40,276 bases of DNA from a virus. The notes beneath the pieces are model-generated. The model searched no databases. It had not been told where the DNA came from and saw only the letters and a list, made by a program, of their open reading frames with translations. This document shows positions 24,009 to 31,912 of the stretch, piece after piece. Made by a program: the position numbers and the translations under genes. Location: positions 1-40,276 of the IMG/VR virus record IMGVR_UViG_3300042387_000260. One strand, 5' to 3'. Position 1 is the stretch's first letter, and each line of letters starts with the position of its first letter.

Positions 24009-24015
24009 GTGTATC

Positions 24016-24387
24016 ATGGACAAAGGTCTAGAACAAATGGAAAAAGATGTCCAAGAAATAAAAGTTCAAGTTGAACTAGTAAAGAAAGATATACAACAAT
24101 TCCAGAAAATAGTAGATAAATTGGATACAACTAACGATAAGATCCAAGAACTAATCAACAATATAACACAGATCACCACACAACATCAACAAAAAATCAC
24201 AGATTCAGAAACAACTTTTAAATATGTTTGGGAAGAAATCGGCGAAGTTAAGTCTAAGATGGAAGCAGAAAAAAAGATATATGAGACGAGAATAACTGAA
24301 TTAGAAAAATCTAAGTGGATGATTATTGGTGGATTATCTTTCTTAACTCTAATGATGAATCTATTCACAACGTTCATGAAAAATTAA
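24016..24387 (+). CDS. coiled-coil protein with C-terminal membrane anchor
   Basis: A 123-residue protein: a long coiled coil (about residues 5-98, with QVELVKKDIQQFQKIVDKLD), then one C-terminal membrane helix (WMIIGGLSFLTLMMNLFTTF). This build resembles XhlA-type haemolysin/holin accessory proteins and phage spanin-like parts. The weak TAGGTG ribosome site is 5 nt before ATG. It may help lysis or anchor cargo at the host membrane after injection; neither is shown. Confidence 0.7.
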   Translation: MDKGLEQMEKDVQEIKVQVELVKKDIQQFQKIVDKLDTTNDKIQELINNITQITTQHQQKITDSETTFKYVWEEIGEVKSKMEAEKKIYETRITELEKSKWMIIGGLSFLTLMMNLFTTFMKN

Positions 24388-24393
24388 GGATAT

Positions 24394-24981
24394 ATGAAAT
24401 CTTTCAAAACAATATATATAGAAACTATTATTGAGAAATTTGAAATTGGACGATGGGAAGTGTTAATATCTGATGATGAGAAACAACAACACGCAGACAA
24501 TCTAATAGATCTCGTTAAAACGGCATACAATAATACTCCAATGGGGTCTTTCATACAAACTGTAAATGATCTTTTACCATCAGACTGGCAAGTAATTAAT
24601 TTAGATTCTGATCCTGAAATTGAGTCATCTGTTTTCTATAGGAAAAATAGACCTAATGAAACTTGGGTTGGAAATAAAATACAAGGTATTGGACACGATG
24701 GTAAAATTTATAATGGCGTTAAATCTTCAAAATATGCTGTAGATAAAATTGTCGAATTAGTGAATGAACCTGGTTGGTGGATAGAAGTTTCAGATGCTCT
24801 AAGATCTGTTCTATTGAATCGTTATAAGGATAGAATTAATATTATTAAAGACGTTGAATTGTTAAAGAAATTATATAAAGATCCAAATCTTACAATGTTA
24901 GATGATTACACATATAGAAGAACATTATCAAATAATGATCAAGTTATAGAAACAACTGTTGGATATCCGATTCTGAAATAG
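24394..24981 (+). CDS. capsid-targeted protein, paralogue of the gene at 26738
   Basis: A 195-residue protein with start MKSFKTIYIETIIEKFE (two possible I-x-E cleavage sites). The body parallels the gene at 26738: W(Q/L)-(V/I)-type start, GGH/GHDG-like KIQGIGHDGK, a K-(S/Y)-x-x-V-K/D-x-x-x-x-x-L/V run, then (W/Y)-(I/A)EVSDA(L/I) and a closing glycine turn. The shared EVSDA block and equal order show an old duplication. I know this family from phage genomes only as unknown. It may be an injected internal protein like T4 IPI-IPIII. Confidence 0.7.
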   Translation: MKSFKTIYIETIIEKFEIGRWEVLISDDEKQQHADNLIDLVKTAYNNTPMGSFIQTVNDLLPSDWQVINLDSDPEIESSVFYRKNRPNETWVGNKIQGIGHDGKIYNGVKSSKYAVDKIVELVNEPGWWIEVSDALRSVLLNRYKDRINIIKDVELLKKLYKDPNLTMLDDYTYRRTLSNNDQVIETTVGYPILK

Positions 24982-25013
24982 ATAACATGAATGTTCAACA
25001 AAAATAAGAATAT

Positions 25014-25901
25014 ATGAAATCTTTCAAAACTTACATTACAGAAATACTAGATAATCCATTCGATTATGCAGTTGTTTCTTCTGGATACAACAAATTCAGA
25101 GCATTATTCATCACAGAAAAGACTAAAGTTCCATATAAAGTAGCTATCGATTTAGAAGAAATTACAGAAGGATCAGAGAACGAAAAATATTTTGCGCTTA
25201 TCTCTTTCTCGAAACTTATTAATTCCGATGTAGAAGATCTAGAATCTCTCAAGGCTAACTGGAGAACTCTGAAGACTGATATTAAAATCGATCCAAATGT
25301 TAAAGATTCAGAAGTTGCAAGAATATTTGCAACTGTTATCCAAATAACAAAAAACTTTGCAACTAATGCTGAGAAGATTTATGATATCGAATATTATGTA
25401 TTCGAAGCTTCTAAGTCTGAACCGAGTAGAGTTAAGTTGTACGATCGATTATCTAATAGATTATCTAAAGAATTGAATCTTTCATTAAACAGAGTAGATG
25501 GAGAAGAATTCGTAAGATTTGAATTAAGAAGAAATATCTCAGAAGATTTCATCGACGAATCTTTACAAGATTGGTTGAGAAATATTGTGTTGGCTGCTGG
25601 ATTGTTCTCTGCAAATGACTTAGAAGCAGAGAAATTGTCTCCAATACCTGTTGAAAGAACGACCAAAACTAAGAAGATTATCTCTAATCCAAGATCAACT
25701 TTAATGACTGTTAAAGCAGATACACCAGAAGAAAGACTCGCATTATTGAAAAAAATGGCAATATCTTCTGGATTGAAAGGTGCTGAGTTAAATCATTTCT
25801 TATCACAAGCCCAACATGAAACTCTAGGATATTCTAAACTAGAAGAAATAGGTTCTGTATCTAAATTCGAGAAGAAGTATGGATTCGATACAAGAAAATG
25901 A
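25014..25901 (+). CDS. capsid-targeted protein with N-terminal part of a GH19 lysozyme/chitinase domain (stopped by TGA)
   Basis: A 295-residue frame starting MKSFKTYITEILDN, with I-T-E as likely gp21 site. After about 230 residues of unknown sequence comes the start of a GH19-type domain: FLSQAQHETLGYSKLEE carries the catalytic HET motif. The frame then meets TGA at 25899-25901 after FEKKYGFDTRK, exactly where GH19 proteins continue into a GN-x-PGDG loop; the same frame resumes beyond the stop. GH19 phage enzymes cut peptidoglycan. As it stands the product lacks half of the catalytic fold unless the UGA is read through. Confidence 0.72.
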   Translation: MKSFKTYITEILDNPFDYAVVSSGYNKFRALFITEKTKVPYKVAIDLEEITEGSENEKYFALISFSKLINSDVEDLESLKANWRTLKTDIKIDPNVKDSEVARIFATVIQITKNFATNAEKIYDIEYYVFEASKSEPSRVKLYDRLSNRLSKELNLSLNRVDGEEFVRFELRRNISEDFIDESLQDWLRNIVLAAGLFSANDLEAEKLSPIPVERTTKTKKIISNPRSTLMTVKADTPEERLALLKKMAISSGLKGAELNHFLSQAQHETLGYSKLEEIGSVSKFEKKYGFDTRK

Positions 25902-26219
25902 AAGATTTTAGGAAATGTATCTCCTGGTGATGGTGCGAAATTTCTTGGTAGAGGATTCTTACAATTAACAGGTAAGTATAATTATGATAAGATTGGTAAG
26001 ATATTGAATCTGGATCTTGTCTCTAATCCAAGTATGGTTTCAAGATATCCTGGTATTGCTGCTGCAACAGCAATTGCATATTGGAAATGGAGAGTAGCTC
26101 CAAGAGTTAAATCCTTTACCAGTAAAGATGCTGTAGAAAGAGTAACAAAGCAAATTGCAGGTTCAGGAAAAGAAAAGCATCTAGATAGAAGAAAGAGATT
26201 GTTAAGGAAAGACAGATGA
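25902..26219 (+). pseudogene. C-terminal half of the GH19 domain, cut off by an in-frame TGA
   Basis: In the same frame as the gene at 25014, directly after its TGA, the sequence reads KILGNVSPGDGAKFLGRGFL then QLTGKYNYDK, the core GH19 substrate-binding loop, and NPSMVSRYPGIAAATAIAYW, the family's C-terminal helix. No start with a ribosome site precedes it; an internal ATG at 26004 falls past the core loop. So this is a single nonsense change in an otherwise intact domain, a site of UGA readthrough, or a sequencing error. TGA serves as a normal stop in neighbouring genes. Confidence 0.75.
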
Positions 26220-26722
26220 AATCATTCAACAGTTTCATAAATGAAGATAGGAATTTAGATCTACTCAAAGAATTTTGGAACACTCACGAAGACCGTTTAG
26301 ATGTTTATTTCGAAAGAGGTGGATGCGGTATTGCTGCTAAAGATCTATCCGATTTCTTATATAGTAAACGGATTAATAATGAAATAGTAAAAACTGGATT
26401 CATAGATAGAAATGGTGCCAAGAAACAAGGTTGGTTTGAGATTGACGAGCCAGAATACAATTATGATGCTCTAACACAATCAGATATCTCTAAAATGAAA
26501 GGGATGAGATTGAATCCAAAATCTAAATTAGATATCAAAACATATGCAGAAAAATCTGGATTAGTTGAAGACTTCAAATTAATCCCACATAGTTGGGTAG
26601 AAGTTAATGGAATTATCTTAGATCCTAGTGGTTTTTATCTTGATGGTGAAAGTGGACAATTCGACAAACTAGTTGATAACAAGAGTTACAAAAATCTTAA
26701 AGATAGATATAAGTATTTTTGA
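26216..26722 (+). CDS. capsid-targeted protein with papain/transglutaminase-like Cys-His-Asp pattern
   Basis: A 168-residue protein with targeting-type start MKSFNSFINE (I-N-E). A conserved-looking cysteine in ERGGCGIAAKDLSDFL (about residue 37), a histidine in IPHSWVEVNG (about 124) and an aspartate in IILDPSGF (about 133) follow the order of papain/transglutaminase-like enzymes, where H-x-W-V-x-x-x-G-x-x-x-D is typical. I infer a cysteine protease, amidase or toxin-like activity delivered with DNA. The start overlaps the previous stop by 4 nt. Confidence 0.65.
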   Translation: MKSFNSFINEDRNLDLLKEFWNTHEDRLDVYFERGGCGIAAKDLSDFLYSKRINNEIVKTGFIDRNGAKKQGWFEIDEPEYNYDALTQSDISKMKGMRLNPKSKLDIKTYAEKSGLVEDFKLIPHSWVEVNGIILDPSGFYLDGESGQFDKLVDNKSYKNLKDRYKYF

Positions 26723-26737
26723 AATCGGAGTTAAGAA

Positions 26738-27346
26738 ATGAAAACATTCAAACAATTCATATTCGAGAAAACATTCTCAGATCTAAACCCAAAGAAAGGT
26801 GATTGGCTACAAATACCAAACAACGAATTCGATCCAGAATTATCTGCAGAATTATTCGATTTGATAGATAAGTCTTATAGTTACGTTGGCGGCCACGTAA
26901 ATTACAGAAAACCAGAAGATATTCCTTTAGGTAAGGATAAAGACGATCCTGGGACTATCGTTTGGTATGGTTTAGATTTCGACGAAGATCCAGAAGCAGA
27001 TGTTGTTAACATTAGCAAAAAAACTAAGTTTGGCTTGAAGTCGGTTGGTGGTGCGACTGATGGATCGAAAGAATCTAAATCTCAATATGTTAAAAATCTT
27101 GTTGATAAACTCGACACTCCAGGAAATTATGCAGAAGTTTCTGATGCTATTATGCATATTCTTCTGACTAGATATGGTGTGGAATCTATAGATAATCAAG
27201 AAGATGTTGAGAAGATTTTAGGCAAGAAAGTAAAGTGGGTTGGAAAACATCCAATTGGTAATTATCCGGGTCACGAAGGGTTCTATATCAGAACCATTGG
27301 TGGAGAAGAACATATGAAAATTATGTTGGGGAAACCTCTATTATAA
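26738..27346 (+). CDS. capsid-targeted protein, paralogue of the gene at 24394
   Basis: A 202-residue protein with start MKTFKQFIFE (I-F-E site). Blocks: ELFDLIDKSYSYVGGHVNYR, DFDEDPEADVVNISKKTKFG, VGGATDGSK, YAEVSDAIMHILLTRYG, and HEGFYIRTIGGEEHMKIMLG. The paralogue at 24394 keeps the same order with lower similarity. The family occurs in other large myophages as uncharacterised. It is the last gene of the late cargo block; GGAG lies 7 nt before ATG. No catalytic motif is evident to me. Confidence 0.7.
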   Translation: MKTFKQFIFEKTFSDLNPKKGDWLQIPNNEFDPELSAELFDLIDKSYSYVGGHVNYRKPEDIPLGKDKDDPGTIVWYGLDFDEDPEADVVNISKKTKFGLKSVGGATDGSKESKSQYVKNLVDKLDTPGNYAEVSDAIMHILLTRYGVESIDNQEDVEKILGKKVKWVGKHPIGNYPGHEGFYIRTIGGEEHMKIMLGKPLL

Positions 27347-27366
27347 TTCTTGTTAAGAACTAACTA

Positions 27367-27395
27367 TTGCTTTATCTTATCCATTAAGGTATAAT
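27367..27395 (+). promoter_or_regulatory. sigma-70 promoter for gp55-gp47-gp46
   Basis: TTGCTT (27367-27372), 17 nt, TATAAT (27390-27395). Host-type promoter placed before the late sigma gene, so gp55 can be made before late transcription begins. Confidence 0.75.
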
Positions 27396-27427
27396 ATAAT
27401 TATATCATATGCTATATTAGTAGTGAG

Positions 27428-27970
27428 GTGAATTTGCCCAGAGAGTATGTAAATAATGCAGAGTTCTTGCAAGCACTCATTGACTACAAACAGTCAATCA
27501 AAGCATCAGAATTTTCTGGTTTGCCGAAACCAAGAGTACCAGAGTATATTGGTGAGTGTCTTCTAAAGATCACAGAGAATATTGCAAAGAGACCGAATTT
27601 TTCAGGTTACACATTTAAAGAAGATATGATAGGTGATGCAATCCAGAATTGTCTTCTCTATCTTCATAACTTTAATGAGGATTCTTCGAAGAATCCATTC
27701 GGTTATTTTTCTAAGATTATTTGGTATGCCTTCTTGCGAAGGATCGATCACGAGTCTACTGAAACCTATGTTAAGTTTAAGTCTCTTGAAGCTTCCCCGC
27801 TATTCACAGATCATAAGATGGAATCTAAGAAATTCGTTAATCTGAACAAATCTGTCTTAAATGAGAATACTCATCATATTATCGAAAAATATGAAGATAA
27901 GTTATTGAGGAAGAAGAAGACTAAAGATATTGATGTGATCCTCACTAAATTAGAGGAGTTTATGGAATAA
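27428..27970 (+). CDS. 55: late transcription sigma factor gp55
   Basis: A 180-residue homologue of T4 gp55 (185 residues), the diverged sigma factor that recognises TATAAATA. Matches: YVNNAEFLQALIDYK (T4 YVNNKELLQAIIDWK), IAKRPNFSGYT and a DMIGDAIQNCLLYLHNFNED region equal to T4's EMIADGIEASIKGLHNFDE. The start could be GTG 27428 or TTG 27434; GTGAGG is better spaced for the TTG, giving a start MPREYVNN. A weak non-ATG start may limit its level. It overlaps gp47 by one base (TAATG). Confidence 0.92.
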   Translation: MNLPREYVNNAEFLQALIDYKQSIKASEFSGLPKPRVPEYIGECLLKITENIAKRPNFSGYTFKEDMIGDAIQNCLLYLHNFNEDSSKNPFGYFSKIIWYAFLRRIDHESTETYVKFKSLEASPLFTDHKMESKKFVNLNKSVLNENTHHIIEKYEDKLLRKKKTKDIDVILTKLEEFME

Positions 27971-29028
27971 TGAAAGTTGCTCTTATAAGCGATACACATT
28001 TCGGTATCAAAAACGATTCTCCTCTTTTTTACGAATACTTCGATAAGTTTTTGGATAATGTGTTCTTTCCTACACTAGAACAGAGAGGAATTGATAAGAT
28101 TATCCATTTAGGTGATGTATTCGATAAAAGAAAGTTTGTTAATTTTAATACACTTACATGGGCGAGATCTTCTTTCTTTGATAGGATCGCAGATATTGCC
28201 ACTATGGATATTATCGTTGGTAATCACGATACATATTTCAAGAATACTAATGAGATTAATTCACCAAATCTCCTATTAGGTGATTATGACAATATTCGAA
28301 TTTTCGAAGATATATATGAAGAAGATAATCTAATCTATGTTCCTTGGATTACAGATGACAAGAAGAAAGAAGTTCTAGAGTGTATCTCTAAATCAAAAGC
28401 AAATATCCTTCTTGGTCATCTTGAAGTCAAAGGATATACTATGTTCAAGGGAGCTATTTGTGATCATGGATTATCTTCAGATATCTTCTATAATTATGAT
28501 CTAGTTCTATCTGGTCATTTCCATACGAAAAATGATTCTTCGAATATCTATTATCTTGGATGTCCTTGGGATTTAATGTTCAATGATGTTGATGATGTTA
28601 AAGGATTCCATATCTTAGATACAGAAACAACCGAATTAACTTTCATCGAAAATCCTTACAAGTTATTCCATAAATTATTCTATGATGATTCTTCAGCAAA
28701 GAAGATTCAGGATGTTCTCTACACTGATAATAAGTATAAGTCTCTAGAGAAGACATTCGTAAAGGTTTTCATTAAATCTAAAACTAATCCTCTATTCTTC
28801 GATAGATATTGTGATAGATTAACAGAAGCTAATCCACAATCTGTTATCTATGCTGAACAATATCTAGAGATTGAATCGTCTGAAGAAGTTGCAGATCTAA
28901 ATGAAGATACACTTACTCTGTTGAAAAATTCCATTCCAGATTATTCAGATCTAATTCCTGATGAAAACAAAATCACAGAATTAGAATTATTGTTATCCGA
29001 TCTATATATTGAGGCCTCTAAATTATGA
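27970..29028 (+). CDS. 47: recombination endonuclease subunit gp47 (Mre11/SbcD type)
   Basis: A 352-residue metallophosphoesterase (T4 gp47 339). Metal-binding motifs in order: ISDTHFG (residues 6-12), HLGDVFDKR, IVGNHDTY, LLGHLEVKG and LSGHFHTK. With gp46 it forms the Mre11-Rad50-like nuclease that resects DNA ends for recombination-dependent replication. It overlaps gp46 by 4 nt (ATGA). Confidence 0.95.
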   Translation: MKVALISDTHFGIKNDSPLFYEYFDKFLDNVFFPTLEQRGIDKIIHLGDVFDKRKFVNFNTLTWARSSFFDRIADIATMDIIVGNHDTYFKNTNEINSPNLLLGDYDNIRIFEDIYEEDNLIYVPWITDDKKKEVLECISKSKANILLGHLEVKGYTMFKGAICDHGLSSDIFYNYDLVLSGHFHTKNDSSNIYYLGCPWDLMFNDVDDVKGFHILDTETTELTFIENPYKLFHKLFYDDSSAKKIQDVLYTDNKYKSLEKTFVKVFIKSKTNPLFFDRYCDRLTEANPQSVIYAEQYLEIESSEEVADLNEDTLTLLKNSIPDYSDLIPDENKITELELLLSDLYIEASKL

Positions 29029-30746
29029 TTATCTTTGAGAAGATTAAATACAAGAATCTATTATCTACAGGCAATAAATTCAATGAGATCGTTCTGAATG
29101 CGGCGAAAACAAACCTCTGCGTGGGAATTAACGCTCAGGGTAAATCAACTTTTCTAGACGCAATAACTTTCGTTCTTTATGGTAAACCATTCAGAAAAGT
29201 CAATAAACCACAATTAATTAACACAACGAATAATTCGGATCTTCTCGTTGAGATCACATTCACTATTAATTCGGATTCATATCTAGTAAGACGTGGTATG
29301 AAACCTAATGTTTTCGAAATCTACGAAAATCAGAAACTCTTAAATCAAGATGCTCTCACAAAAGATTATCAAGAGTTCCTTGAAACTAATATTTTGAAGA
29401 TGAATTATAAGTCATTCACACAAATTGTTGTGATTGGGAATGCAACTTATATGCCATTCATGAAGTTGTCACCAGTGGATAGACGAAATATCGTAGAGAA
29501 TCTATTAGATATAGATATCTTTTCTAAGATGAATGTTTTACTTAAATCTAAAGTTTCCAAAACAAAAGAAGATCTGACGAATACATCGTATAAACTAGAT
29601 CTAACGAAAGAGAAGATTAAGATTCATTCGAATATACTATCTGATTCTTCATCAAATCTAGACGCTCAAATCTCAGAAATTGAGAAAGAGATTCAGAGAA
29701 ATACACTACAACTGATTACAAAAGAAGTCACTGTCAAATCTATTCAAAATGAGATTCAAGACATCATTGTCAATGATTCTAAATTATCTAATCTGAATAC
29801 TAAGTTGTCTCAACTAACTCAATATTCGGCGACGTTCAAAGAGAAGACTAAGACTCTTACAAAAGAGATTAAGTTCTTTGACACTAATGATTCTTGTCCA
29901 ACATGCACACAATCTATTCCAGAATCATTCAAAACACAAACAATTGAAGACAGAAACAAAGATCTTAAGAAATACACAACAGCTTTAGATTCTTGTTCAA
30001 CAGAGATAACTAATATTTCGAAAGAGATTGATGTTATCAATGTGAGTCTCGATATTATTAAATCTAGAAAGAGTGAGATCACACAGAAAGAATTTGAGAT
30101 AGATTCTATTCAGAAATATCTATCTAAATTGTCGAAACAAGTTACCGATCTCCATAGCAAGAAACAAGAAGATCTAAGAAAGATCCAAGAAGATTCTACT
30201 CAGATTAAGAAAGAATTAGATTCCTACAATAAAGAGAGAGATGATCTCTTGAATAGACAACATCTCCAATCTATTGCTTCGATCCTATTGAAAGATGATG
30301 GAATCAAGACTAAGATTATTCGTCACTATCTTCCTATGATGAATAAGATCATTAACAAGTATCTTCAATTAATGGACTTTTATGTAAACTTCACACTAGA
30401 TGAAAACTTCGATGAAGTCATCAAGAATAAATCAAAAGAGTCGTTTACCTATCACTCTTTTTCTGAAGGCGAGAAACTAAGAATCGATCTTGCTATTCTG
30501 TTCACTTGGAGAGAAATAGCCAAGATGAAGAATGCAGCGAATACGAATCTATTAATATTAGATGAAATCTTAGATTCATCACTAGATGCGCTTGGTATCG
30601 ATGAATTCTTAAAAATCTTGGCTTCCGATAAAGATAAAACTAACACTTTCGTTATTTCTCACAAGACTGAGTTCTTAGCAGATAAGTTTGAACGAGTATT
30701 GAGATTCGTGAAAGTAAATGGATTCACTAAGATTAATGTCGATTAG
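29025..30746 (+). CDS. 46: recombination endonuclease subunit gp46 (Rad50/SbcC type)
   Basis: A 573-residue SMC-like ATPase (T4 gp46 560). Walker A GINAQGKST (about 34-42), two coiled-coil arms around the zinc hook CPTC (DSCPTCTQSIP, about residue 290), ABC signature SFSEGEKLRIDLAILF and Walker B LLILDEILDSSLD. It partners gp47. Its stop overlaps by 4 nt the end of the opposite-strand Clp ATPase gene, with no terminator hairpin between them, so convergent transcripts may run through each other. Confidence 0.95.
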   Translation: MIIFEKIKYKNLLSTGNKFNEIVLNAAKTNLCVGINAQGKSTFLDAITFVLYGKPFRKVNKPQLINTTNNSDLLVEITFTINSDSYLVRRGMKPNVFEIYENQKLLNQDALTKDYQEFLETNILKMNYKSFTQIVVIGNATYMPFMKLSPVDRRNIVENLLDIDIFSKMNVLLKSKVSKTKEDLTNTSYKLDLTKEKIKIHSNILSDSSSNLDAQISEIEKEIQRNTLQLITKEVTVKSIQNEIQDIIVNDSKLSNLNTKLSQLTQYSATFKEKTKTLTKEIKFFDTNDSCPTCTQSIPESFKTQTIEDRNKDLKKYTTALDSCSTEITNISKEIDVINVSLDIIKSRKSEITQKEFEIDSIQKYLSKLSKQVTDLHSKKQEDLRKIQEDSTQIKKELDSYNKERDDLLNRQHLQSIASILLKDDGIKTKIIRHYLPMMNKIINKYLQLMDFYVNFTLDENFDEVIKNKSKESFTYHSFSEGEKLRIDLAILFTWREIAKMKNAANTNLLILDEILDSSLDALGIDEFLKILASDKDKTNTFVISHKTEFLADKFERVLRFVKVNGFTKINVD

Positions 30747-31762
30747 ATATCTAGTGTAAGTGTCTTAGTTTTCGCTCTTTTGATCTTCGCCTTTTCGAAG
30801 ATCAAATCTTCTTCGCCAACTGCAGTCTTAATTTCGATAATATCACCAGATTCTAATCTATCGTCCGCAAGCACACATGAGAGAGGGATTTCTATCTTTT
30901 TAGAAATAACTCTCTTTAAATTTCTCGCCCCATATTCTTCTGAAAAACCTTCTTCAATCAGTTTAGTCTTAGTATCATCAGACATCACGAAAAAGACTTT
31001 CTTCTTATTCAGTTTAGAAGACATAATTCTATATTGAATTTGAGATAATTCTAATTCCAGAATTTTCTTCATGTTATCTGTGTTGAGTGTGTTGAACTTT
31101 ATAACAGATTCAATTCTATTCATGAATTCTGGGCGAAACTTAGCCTTCATGGATTTATTCAATAGATCGATCTCGTCGGTATCATTTATCTTGTCTTCTA
31201 CGAAACCAATTGATTTCGATCTTTTTGCAACTTCTTCAACACCAATATTCGAAGTAAAAATAATGAAACAATTTCTGAAATTCACCACATCATTGTTACC
31301 TAACTTAATCTCACCCTTATCTAGAATAGACAATAGCAGATGGAATAGAGAATCAGTTGCCTTCTCCACTTCATCAAATAAAATTATGTTCGGAACAGTT
31401 TCTTCTACATCCTTCTTGTTGAAGAAAGCTTTTGTTTCTGAGTGACCGATATATCCTGGAGGAGAACCAATTAACTTAGAGATCTCGTGTGATTGTTGAA
31501 ATTCTCCACAATTAACCTTCAAGAATTTCTCAACACCGAAAAATTTAGCTAACTCTTCTGCGGCTTTCGTTTTTCCACAACCAGTCTTTCCTGCAAAGAA
31601 AAGTGATGTGATAGGTCTTTTTGGATCAGATAGACCATTGAAGAATTTCTGAGTTGTTATGGCTAATTCTTTAATAGCTTCTTCTTGACCGATAACAACT
31701 GCATTCAATTTATCTTCTAGTTCTTTCGCTTTTCCGGAAAGGCTTTTAGAGTTTAAGATCAT
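30743..31762 (-). CDS. single-ring Clp AAA+ unfoldase (ClpA-D2-like) with ClpP-docking IGF loop
   Basis: A 339-residue ATPase equal to the second ring of ClpA/ClpB, without N-domain or first ring. Walker A GKTGCGKT (58-65), pore loop PPGYIGH (101-107), Walker B IILFDE (126-131), sensor 1 FTSN (169-172), arginine finger in PEFMNRI (Arg216) and sensor 2 GAR (278-280). Between sensor 1 and the finger is SKSIGFVED with Ile-Gly-Phe at 185-187; this aligns with the ClpA KSIGLI loop that docks on ClpP, so it should feed a protease, plausibly the phage ClpP at 5.8 kb. AGGAGG is 9 nt before ATG. It lies directly downstream of the tmRNA, same strand. Confidence 0.93.
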   Translation of the reverse strand: MILNSKSLSGKAKELEDKLNAVVIGQEEAIKELAITTQKFFNGLSDPKRPITSLFFAGKTGCGKTKAAEELAKFFGVEKFLKVNCGEFQQSHEISKLIGSPPGYIGHSETKAFFNKKDVEETVPNIILFDEVEKATDSLFHLLLSILDKGEIKLGNNDVVNFRNCFIIFTSNIGVEEVAKRSKSIGFVEDKINDTDEIDLLNKSMKAKFRPEFMNRIESVIKFNTLNTDNMKKILELELSQIQYRIMSSKLNKKKVFFVMSDDTKTKLIEEGFSEEYGARNLKRVISKKIEIPLSCVLADDRLESGDIIEIKTAVGEEDLIFEKAKIKRAKTKTLTLDI

Positions 31763-31800
31763 CAGTATGATCCTCCTGGATCTATTTATTGATATGCGTG

Positions 31801-31824
31801 AAAAAACCTCACTTGCGTGAGGTT
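31801..31824 (-). terminator. rho-independent terminator of the tmRNA
   Basis: On the minus strand, an 8-bp stem (AACCTCAC / GTGAGGTT) with a GCAA loop, followed by TTTTTT. It ends the tmRNA transcript just before the Clp ATPase gene. Confidence 0.88.
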
Positions 31825-31879
31825 ATGAGATTTTATTCTGTTTCCAGGAGAAATCTCGAAAAACCCAGTCTACCTATTT

Positions 31880-31912
31880 CTAGGCAGACATGGACATTGC
31901 TTTTGCATTGCC
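31880..31912 (-). other. predicted tmRNA tag reading frame
   Basis: In the tmRNA, ATAAAC precedes GGC much as ATAGTC precedes the resume codon in E. coli. Starting at GGC (31912) the frame encodes GNAKAMSMSA and stops at TAG (31882-31880), ten codons as in E. coli. With the charged Ala, the predicted tag is A-GNAKAMSMSA. It ends in Ser-Ala rather than Ala-Ala. The exact resume codon is inferred. Confidence 0.55.

Noticed and set aside
25899-25901. TGA recoded as a sense codon throughout the phage
   Set aside because: TGA ends many intact genes here (for example at 5439, 26219 and 37473), so a general code change is excluded.
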